From Batillaria attramentaria (lineage: Eukaryota > Mollusca > Gastropoda > Batillariidae), in contig JACVVK020000061.1 of the NCBI GenBank assembly GCA_018292915.2, forward strand, positions 768,501 to 832,500: a stretch of 64,000 nt of DNA, written 5' to 3'. The position numbers and the translations under genes were made by a program. Shown here in pieces: positions 50,327 to 60,700 of this stretch (the first letter of the stretch is position 1; each line of letters opens with the position of its first letter). The notes below the pieces were generated by a model, which was given only the letters and a program-made list of their open reading frames with translations, was not told the origin of the DNA and searched no databases.

Positions 50327-50607
50327 GATAGGCACGGTATGCTATTGATATTCTGACCTACAGTATCGTGACAGGCACAAAACACCATTTCTCCGTTTCA
50401 GCTGTTCAGAACACCTGATACACCAGCTGTTGGCCATATGCTCACCTGTGTACAGTAACAGTTTTGATAGGCACGGTATGCTACTGATAATCTGACCTAC
50501 GGTATAATTGTGACAGGCACAGAACACTATTTCTCCGTTTCAGTTGTTCAGAACACCTGATACAACAGCTGTTGGCCATATGCTCACCTGTGTACAATAA
50601 CAGCTTT
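50327..50607. repeat. tandem duplication, two 139-bp units, in the 3' UTR
   Basis: Units 50327-50465 and 50466-50607 share GATAGGCACGGTATGCT, TTTCTCCGTTTCAG, TTCAGAACACCTGATACA and GCCATATGCTCACCTGTGTA with few differences. Confidence 0.85.
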
Positions 50608-52275
50608 GATTTAGTTCAAATCTTTACAGTAAAAGTCTGTACATAAAGTAACATACACTGAATGTGGCACACGCAGTACTCTACTACAAAAACAGAGGGA
50701 TAACCACCACAATTATTCTCGCTCTCACAAACACACACACAAGATTACGCACACAAGCAGGCACGCGCACTTATAAATACATGTTTTCAATGAAAGAGTA
50801 TGACAGTTTTAACATGTTCCCCTCTGCCCATTGACTAGACACTCGTATAAGGGACACGAGACAAACTTTGATGTAGTGACTGACTACAAGCACAGGATCC
50901 GTCAACAACACAAGTTTTGTCGTGATGTATGTACAACTGTTTTGGATGAAAACACATGAATGCTGGGTTTTAATGTGACACTGATGTTCATGCTAAACTA
51001 AGAGCTACCAGTATTCTTCAAAATTCAAGACGGTAAATGGCACAGTTTGATATTGATCGATATTAACCTCCATAGTGTTGTTCTTGCCCAAAGAGGGCAA
51101 TATTTGAGTCCAATTTTTTTAAAAATTTAAAAAACAGAGAACACACACACACACGACAGAAATGCTGTGAACTGTGTCAAAGAAATGTAGGCACACTGCT
51201 TCACGTTCTAAATGCTGAGAATGCTAACCTGAGAAATGAAAAAAATTTGCAATATCAAACAAAATCTATCAAGACTTTTAAACAATAACTTTTCAATGTA
51301 ATTGTTCCACGAAATTTAACCCTCCATTCTAAATCTGTGCAAAAATTGACAAATGCAAAAATGTACAATATCAAACAATCTCTGAAGGCTTTTGAACAGT
51401 AATTTTTCAATGCAGTTGCTCCATACAACTATTACAAGTTTACCTCCCATCCTAGACCTAAAGCTGCAGGCATATTCCCTGAGACTACGAAAAACACTAC
51501 AACATAGTTACGACCAAAATGGTCCTGTTCACTACTCTACAGCATGTAAACTAGTTAAACTACTCTATTACGGAATTCTCATCATAAACCATGCTTAGCT
51601 TTGGGATAAACGACAAACTTTGGTGAGTAATGGTCAGAGATAGTACACGATATCCCTGTGGTAAATCGTAAAATTTCCAAAATCCAGTAGGGTTGACTGC
51701 AAGTATTGGCCTTTTCATCTTGGTAACAAAATCTGAATATAGGTAAAGAAAGGAAACACGCTTAGACTGTTGCTACACCCAACGGTTTCAGTCATTATGT
51801 CTTGTCTTCTAACTCTCAAAACTACCAAGAGATGTCCTGAGCAATTACGTCACAAACAAAATACTGACTGTATTGCTGCCTATACATCTTGCTGCGACTA
51901 CAGGCGAATCTAAGCAAGGGGAGGGGTATTTCAGGGGACATGTTTCACAACACATTATACAATGCAAATGTGAGTCCAGCACAAATATTCCAGACATTTC
52001 TAAGCATCAATTTATCCTCTCGGTCAGAGACAATGCAAACACAGAAAACAGCTGCTGGACTGACTACAAGAATACGTGTGTATTCCAAACAAGCTTAAAA
52101 CTTCAAACAATGACAAATTGACACTATACCATATCAATTTACAATTTTACAAATATTTTTCCACCAAAAAAGACAAAACACGCTTGGACCCAGAGTTACT
52201 CCTGGACAATATACTGTATATTTACAATACAATCACAATCAGGAAAGACCACACAGAGAAAATCCAGCGGACTTA

Positions 52276-53211
52276 TTATCTTGAGCCGTTCATCTTCAAG
52301 CAAGCCTGCAACCTCTGTCGGTGTTCGGGAGTGAGTTCTCGCTGCATATTCTCCATGATACGGAGACAGGTGCTGCCATCAAATGCTGGCGTCTTGAGGA
52401 AGGTGCGGAGGCGGGAGGGGTCGACAAGTGTGATGATGTGCTCGATGAGGGAAATGTTGCGGGACTCCAGTGCGTACATGAGGGCCGTTTTGCCACTCTT
52501 CTTGCCCTGGGCAGAAAAATGTGATTTCTATTACAAACTAGTCTTCAAAAGAAACAATCAGGGAACTGACACACCTGGCAGTAAAAACTAACTGAATAAC
52601 TCATAACAGGAGCTCAGATACTTGCCAGTCATTCCCAGCGAACAAATATTTCAAGCATGTTCAAAGTGTGAACTGCCAGTACTATATATAACAGTACTGT
52701 ATGACATTATTTTACCGAGACAAAGGGTCTTGCAGGTAAACTACTGTATTATAGTACTGCGTGATATTGTATCATACTTCAGCTTCATACTGCAGTGTCT
52801 CAGCTCTAAAATCTGGTGTCAATACAATCGCTAGAAAGTGACAAACCCAAGAGCACTCCCAGCAAACACAATACTGGTGTATGTAACTCTCTCTCGGTCC
52901 CAGTAGGGTCTGTTGTAAAAAGGCCACTCGTAGTGTATCCCTATCAATTACCGGTACACACACAGACATGCTCCAGTGACGTGCTGCTTTTGCAGAACAG
53001 TAATACACCAAGCTAAGCTGAATTCTCACCTGTGCGTTGGGATCGGCGCCGTGCTTGATGAGAGCCTGGATGATGGGCAGGTTGTCAATATACTCGTTCC
53101 CTGCTCGCTGCTTTCCATGCTCCAAGATGGCACAGTGCAGTGCAGTGTGGCCTGAACAAAACAAGAAGTCAATGTACATCACCTTCAGTCTACACACTTG
53201 GAAAACACCCA

Positions 53212-53258
<47 letters not shown>

Positions 53259-54789
53259 AAACAAAAACAAGAGTAACAACTACTCATTTCACAAAATGAA
53301 GGTACACTGTACCAGTAAACAAAAACAAAGATGACATTGAAGTATGTGCCCATACAGTAAACACAAAGTATGCCATGCACCTGTCTCAATATATCTGACC
53401 AAACTCAAACTGTCTTGACCAGTCAGCCTAGACAGGGAGGCAAAAAAAAAAATATTAAAAAAGAAGAAAAAAAGGCCTTTGACAGTGAACTGCTTTGTGC
53501 AGCTTTTTTTTCTTTTTATTTTTAACAAAAAACCTTCCATAGCCCATTCCTTTGCTCTCTAGTCTGCAAAGAGCCGACGAAACCAGCCTTTTTTTTTTTT
53601 TTAATCTGACTTCTCACGTTGCATAATATCTTATTTATGTTCTAACTCACCGTCAGAGTTGACGAGATCGATCATGAGTTCCCGAGCGGACAACAGAGCC
53701 TGCAATGTCGCCAAGTACTGGGCGCCGTTGGATGCAGCACAGTGGAGAGCTGCTTTCACTTCTTTTGATCGGCCGTCAGCCTGTATGTGCTCAGCGAAAA
53801 GGTTGACGTCTGCCCCGTACTGAATCAGCAGCTCAACCATTTCAGGGTGGTTGGAGCTCACAGCCAGGTACAGCGGAGTCTGTAAACACAAACCAGGTAC
53901 AGAGATATTTATTACTTGGGCTCAAAATGGGAGGAAAAGCAATAGTGATGAAGTACCAAAGTCAAAATGGTGATAAAAACTGAAGATGGTAAGAAGCCAA
54001 CTAGACATTAGCTAACTTTAACATGAATAAGTTAACACATTGCCTGACTGAGAAACAGAACATGTAATTCACCACCTTCAGCCAAAACAGATAAAACCGA
54101 CAATTCATCTGGAAAGGTACTTTGCTGTAGGTCCAACTGAACTGTGGGACACATCGGACTTGTTACTCACCTGACGCATGCTGTTCTGCGAGTTGATCAT
54201 AGACTGCAGTTTTTCCCGTGTCATCCGCTCCAGCAAAGCTTGGACCATGTTGCGGTCTGCCTTGCACACGGACACATGCAGATACCTGAAACATACAGCA
54301 GGGTTTATGATCGTAAGAAAAGACAGGAATAATCACAAAAGTTATGCGTGTCTTCAGCAAATCAACATGCTGCAGAAAGAAACATTCTCACAGTCCAGGA
54401 ATGCTCATGAGAAGAGATAAATGATTAACGACAATCTTTAATGTTTTATACACTACACAGTGGAACTGTGAGCGAGATCATAGCGTTACCCGCTAAAAGG
54501 ACAAACATCCACTTATGATTTTAAAGCAACCTCACAAAACGCTATAAAAAAAAATCTGTGCAAGACAGTAAGCAGCCACACAAAATTAACAAAAATGATG
54601 TGCAGGAAATACGTGACCTGAAACGCCTTGAGAAGCGTTATGAGTGCATCATGCGTGTGGTCAGAGATATTAAAGTCTAAGTCACTCACGTGTCGCCTTC
54701 ATTGTCCTTGAACTGAAGGTCCTCGGTTGTCATGCTAGCAACCAGTCTCCGAGCAATGTTCAGCATCTTGGGCTGCTGGCCATTTTTAT
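52276..54789 (-). CDS. NFKBIZ-like last five exons: ankyrin repeat domain
   Basis: Exons 54789-54690, 54285-54171, 53879-53651, 53151-53030 and 52506-52276. Repeats seen: FKDNEGDTYLHVSVCKADRN; TPLYLAVSSNHPEMVELL with YGADVN; AALHCAASNGAQYLATLQ; HTALHCAILEHG with KHGADPNAQ; SGKTALMYALESRNISLIEH; DGSTCLRIMENM. That makes about six to seven repeats, the number found in I-kappa-B proteins. Stop TAA at 52278-52276 after NGSR. The ankyrin domain binds NF-kappa-B subunits in the family. Confidence 0.9.
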
Positions 54790-57700
54790 CTGTGCAGACA
54801 CGAGACAATTGTTACAATTTTTCTCGCATAAAACGGTCCAAAATGACGAGAAGTGTGTAGCGTTTAGTGACAGTGGCAAAGCCACGAGTGCATTATGCTT
54901 TGTTGTTTTTGCTTTTTTGCTTTTCTTTATACATGTAAAACTTTTTCAGGAGGAAAATTTGTAGAACAAGACTAAAATCTGTGCCATTTGGTGCGATTCG
55001 CCATGATTTTTTTTTTTTTTAAATGCGTGCTTCAGAGGAAACACTTGTCTAGGGGAGGAACATTTTTAGCCAAAGGCGGAAATCGGCCTACAGGTGTAAG
55101 ATCTTAAACCCTGCATCATCTCTCTGGCTCCTGTTAGACACAAAGAAAGAGGAAATACCATTTCCAGGCCTGAAATCATTACAAGCGTACTAAGCTCACT
55201 ACTCACTCTTTGGACAAAAATTCTTTCCAGGAGATACTGGGGCAGGTGGCTGCATGCAGGGTGAAGGCTGCCCTCCAGCCGTGCCGTTCGTTACAGCACG
55301 GTTACTACTGGTGTCTGCGGCACTGTGCACGATAGGCCCTACTTTTGTGGAGGTGACTTCAGTCTTGGCTACGGTACTGGGTTCACAGGCCACGGATGGC
55401 GTGTTGGATGTTGAGGGCATTTTGGGTAGGATGGGTACGTATGCTTTCTTCTTCTCTGGCTGCGGTGCCGGCTTGGTGACGACAACAAGGATCTGCTGTA
55501 ACACAAAAACAACGTCAAAACCTGAGTGAAAGGCCAAACTCAAACTCACAAAGTGCATCTATAAAATAAATAAATAAATAAAAATAACAACAAAACCCAA
55601 CAAACAATTGTTCTAACTATCAGGCTGGGGAATTGCTGAAGGAAATAACGACTGAAAGTGAAACCTAGGCCGGGGTGCAGCAGTAGCGCACTGCTGGGGG
55701 ACCACAGGGCCAACGCCCCACTATGAAAAACAAATTTTAGCATTTTCAAAGGCATTTAGTAGCCTTCTACTGGTACCCAGAAGTTAAAGTTTTACTGCCT
55801 TGGTACTGATACGTAAGCCTTCAAAACGAAAGTCCCATATTACATGTATCATGATACATGACTGGGTGTGCAATCTTTTCCCCCTTCCTTTTCTTCAACT
55901 GAAACTTGGATTTGTTTGGCTAAAAGGATAGGAAATTTGACTGAAAATTGCCAAATGACTGACAATTCCCCAGCCTGAACTATAAGCACACCAAACCCTT
56001 GTCTCTATTCTGCTTTGCTTACTACTCCTCAAGAACTGAAAAGCAAAGCTTGTACGAAACAGGTTGCTTCGATGCGCATAACTAACATAACCACACACAA
56101 GAGTGGACATTTCGAAGCCAACTTAACCACATGTACGCAATTAACAGCTTTGAAAATGACCGACAAGAAATGTTGGTCTGGAGCAATAACGAACATGGCT
56201 TGTAAATTTGATACCACTGGTATTTGAACAATACTGGGTTTGGAAAAAGAAGCAGTGAGAATCAGGTATTTCACAATGGGAAAGTAAACTTTCTCCTTTC
56301 ATTAGAGGCTACAGATGGGCAGGGACAATTTGCCAAACAGTAATTTGATTTGGCGCACATACTGGTCACTTTCTAAAGCGTACCGCACATCAAACCACTT
56401 GCAGATTGCAAATCATCCCCACCTACTGGAGGGGCTAAGGTATAAAATGAACGCATGTTCTTACCTGCCCTGGCTGATTGGGGGGTAGCATGATGAGCTG
56501 CGAGCTGGTGACAGGGGCCGCGGTCGATACTGGGTGTCCCTGAGGGGCCATTGTGTTCGGAACCACCACCACCGGCATGGATGGCACTGCAGGCTTCTGG
56601 GCGATATTTCCTGCCGAGCCGGTCTTGGGCAAGGGTGCGATCGGGAGCTTGTTGGGACGTGCGTCTGCCTGACAGGTCTGCTGGGGTCCCATTTGTGGGG
56701 CTCGTGACGAGACAACAACCGGAGCAGGAGGCATGTTGGTGTATGACTGGGGCACGTTGCCATTCGTGTGAGTGCTGTTGCAGTTGTTGACCTTATGGTT
56801 TTTCTTCTTGGCTTCGCTGTGCTCGATGTCTTTGGCCACAATCCACAGCGCATCCTTCAAGTCTTCACGATGCTGGTCGAAGTAGCTGTTGATGTAATCC
56901 TGGTGATCGTCAGGCGCTGACATCATGGAGTGATCGTCGCTCATGACGCTAGCAGGGCCGACCATACCCGCATACTGCCCACAGTACTCATCCCCGACTG
57001 TGCCCGGAGTCCAGGGTCCTACGGACGGTGGCTGAGATGTTGCCACTGACCCTGGGCTTGAAGTGTTGCGACCACTGCCGTTCTGAACAAAGCAGTCGCT
57101 GGCGGGGCTGGGCATGACAGAGTGCATACTGTCTTCAGAGTACGGGCTGGCAATGCCGCTATCCCCGGACATGTTGGATGGAGGCCTCTGTGGGGAGAAG
57201 GACTGACTTAGGGCTGCTGCCAGGAGACCCCATGTTCTCGCTGTGCGGGCTGTTCTCACTGACGTAGCCAGGGTCATAATCCACGGTACTCTGTGGTAAA
57301 GCCTGTCAGACATAGGAATGTCCAACTAGAACACATACGGACTAAAACATGTTTGAACGACACCATCATTCAAAAGAAGACTTCTAATGAGTTGTTACAC
57401 ACATCACATTCAGCAAAACATACATCAGCATACGAAACCCCAGACCTCCTCCAACATAAAGAAAAACTACCCTGTTTCAACCATTACTAAAGAATAATAG
57501 ACACATTTCACAAATACGGTACAACATAATGCCCAGTCAAACTTCACAGTGGAGAAAAAAATGTCAGTAACGCTGGAAAGCTCGATGCATTTAGAACTAA
57601 ACATAAGTACACGTACAACATAATCACTGACATTCCCAAAAATGCTGCTGAAAAATTTAAACTGCTGAAGTGAAAGGATCACTACTGAATGATAGGCTAT

Positions 57701-60700
57701 CAAATGAAACTTCATGTGCTACTTACTTGCTTGTCTACTTGGACAGGCTGAGAGACCTGGGTCATATGAGGCTGCTGGTGCTGCTGTTGCGTCTGTTCCT
57801 GTGCCTGCAGCACTTCCAGTATGTTGTCCACATCGCCCATGGAGAACTGAGAGTCAAACCTGGGTTGGAACTCACCCAGTTCTGCAGGTGGAGACAGGGC
57901 CTGTGGCGTGTTTTCAAACACCTGAACAGCAGAGCAGAGAAAATTTGATACCAAGTTTAGTTACCAAGTGGTAGAAATTAAAACTAAGAAATTCAAATTT
58001 ACTTTGTAAGCTTACAGTCAGCACTTTTTATACTAGTGTATCACCAGTGCTATATTTATACCAGTGTTTTCTGGTTACTTTTTTATGACAATGGGCTGGA
58101 TGCAATGGCTGCTCTCACTAGTTTCATTCAAACTCTCAGTCTCCTACCCATGCCACGGTTGTATTCTTTCACTGACTGTCTAAAGAGCTAAAAACTAAAC
58201 AAAATCTATACAGGGCTTAAAATTGTCCCTGATCAAAAAGGAGGAAAAGTGTGCAGCATTTACTGACTAAATGGCAAAGCCACAAGTGCGCGTCTGCACA
58301 GCAGACACGCTATGCTGGGAACGTGTCCACAGCATGTTTTTCTTTCAAAATTAGACTAAAATCTGTGCTATCTGGTGCATTTTGAAATGATTTTAAGTGC
58401 TTCAGAGGAGGAATTACTTTGGGGGGGGGGGGGGGGTGGTTAAGAATTAGACTAAATTTTGCGCAGTTTGGTGCAGTCTGACATGATTCTGAGTTTCAGA
58501 GGAGGAATCACTTTTTTTTTGGTTGGGGGGGGGGGGGGGGATTTTAAGAATTAGACTACATTTTGCGCAGTTTGGTGCAGTCTGGCATGATTCTAACTGC
58601 TTCAAAGAAAACACCAGTGTTGCACATTTTTTACCCCGCAGATAGGACATGGTGTCCTGGTGACAAAAATGTAATAGGACACTGTCCGGGTGATGCAGTG
58701 TCCGGGTGTTTAACACGTTACGAGGGAAAGGAAAACTTTGACGATTTTAAGCCCTGTCTACAGGCTTTACAGTTACAAGCCCAAACGGTCTCAAGGCATT
58801 CTAGAAGCAATCCCAATACCTTCTAATGTCTCTACTGATGCATCACAGTTTAAATCTTTACTCACCTGGCCTCCAGAGCCAAAAGACATGGACAAAAACG
58901 GCTTTGTGTTCCTCCCTCCCATGTTCAGGTCATTCATGACATCCGGTTGTGGCATGAACCCTCCCATCTCGGGGCGGGTATACTTGAAGGGGTTATCTTC
59001 ATCATCATCCATCCCTCGTTTTCCACCCTGGCTGTAGGTAGGCACGGAGCTGTTAACCTGGGGCGCCATACTAAAGTGTGTGAAGGTGCCATCCATTCCT
59101 GGTGTGAATCCATACATCGACTGTGCCGGCTGCTGCGGTTGGTACTGCTGTGGCTGCGGCATGTATCTGTCAAAGTTGTGGCTGTAGTACCCTTTTGAAG
59201 CAATGCGGTTGCAGCTGTCGTTACCTTGTTTGTAGGCGGCAGGTTTGCCGGCTGTAGGGCCGCGAGACTCCAGAAGCGCGCCTGCAGAGTCAGAATTCTC
59301 GCTTTTCTCCTCCTCCTCATCGTGCGGCAGACTGGGAGGGTCAACAGTGATGACCGAGGACGAAGATTTTGCCTCTTCAGTTTCATTTTCATCAGTGTCA
59401 TCATCCTTCACCGTGAGATCTGACAGGTGTTTGGCAAGATCATCCCCAGATTCGTGGTCGGCTGTGGAGATGTTGCAGCTGCCCAGCGTGGCCGCCAGTG
59501 AGTCCACATCCTTCTCGCTACTGTTCCTCATGTCTCCCTCATCTGTATCCTCCACAGGCTCGCGTTTCTTGATTGAAGGAGTCACCAGATCGTTCTGCGG
59601 CTTTTTAAGCTCCTCACTGGAAGCTGTCTTCACGTGCACACCACTGCAATCTGGAACAGCCATGTATAGATTGTCCTGAATATTATAACATTCAAAGAGT
59701 GTTCTTCCTTTTGCCCCATTTGGGGTATGGAAGAATGTCCAGTAAATGCATCATGAAACAGGTTACAGCTGACACTGTCAGGCATTTCAGTCTTCCAGTG
59801 TTCACAGATTTAGATGAAGCAATGCAGTCTTACAACACCTATCAAATAAAAAGTCAATGCCAATACATGTGTGTGTGTGTGTGTGTGTGTGTGGAGGGGG
59901 GAGTGCCTTCAATGGGCGCTGATATACCATTACTTAGGCCCTTGGCTCCACGTGGAGCATAGGCCATCGACAGCTGATATACCATACTGCAGGAGAAACT
60001 TCACTCAGTGTTCAAATTTACAAAACGCTGCAGACAGTAACACACACACACACACACAATAAATAAATAATAAAATAAATGAATAAATATATCACCAAAA
60101 ACATCCTTACTCTCAGTAAGCATGTCTCTAAGCACAATCCTGCCTCTGATGCAGCAGAAAACTGACAAAAGTGAACTGAACATAAATCTTTGTGCTTCCT
60201 GTTGTTTTTAATTTTATGTTGGATCAGGTCAAAATGGGGATGCCTGTAATCTACACCCACCATCTTCACTACTCTTATTATAGCAAAGGGCTGCTGTCAC
60301 AATTAATCTTCTCCATTCTTTTTATGTCCCACAATTTACCCAGTTCCCTCGGTGACAGCACGCTCCCTATCAGATACCACAGACCCTAACCTGGTTTGGG
60401 GTCAACAGTCTGTTGTGTGAAACTGAAATCCGGTTCAGTTTCAGCAGTGAGTCATTGGCTGACACTTGACGGGGTTACCCTCTGCCAGACTTAACGCCCC
60501 CATTGGTCGAGAGTAAGCCAATCCTGTTCTACTTCCTCCTGGCCTGCCTTGGTGGGGAATCCCTCAGTTTACTTCCGTGCGGACAAGCCAGCTGATAATT
60601 TGTGAGCTGTGGTGCCGCATAAGGATTGTGACTGCTTTACTGAACCGTGCAGCGCTGGTACAATAGCGCTGTCCTCCTTTACTGCCTGGCAAATAACCTT

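Larger units (their letters stand above)
48661..52275 (-). other. probable 3' UTR of the NFKBIZ-like gene
   Basis: No coding sequence or SINE is seen here, and the first minus-strand AATAAA with an open path lies at 48687-48682. The stretch is AT-rich, with scattered AUUUA pentamers on the minus strand (for example near 50243, 50773, 51033 and 51210). It contains a 139-bp tandem duplication. NFKBIZ transcripts in vertebrates have a regulated, unstable 3' UTR; whether this one does is inference. Confidence 0.5.
60400..60700 (-). promoter_or_regulatory. candidate internal promoter in NFKBIZ-like intron 1
   Basis: Within 300 bp there are an ISRE-like GAAACTGAAA (60419-60428) with an inverted partner beside it, three CCAAT boxes (60454-60458, 60502-60506, 60518-60522), an exact kappa-B match GGGGAATCCC (60554-60563) and an ETS-like ACTTCCG. 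A transcript starting here and reading through the exon 2 acceptor would use the ATG at 59663. Confidence 0.45.

Noticed and set aside
56461..56853. Arg/Pro/Ser-rich frame over the NFKBIZ-like exon at 56465-57187
   Set aside because: Shadow frame; it does not continue into the next exon.
58934..59404. Second minus-strand frame inside NFKBIZ-like exon 2
   Set aside because: It is a shadow of the true frame; the true one joins in phase with both neighbours.
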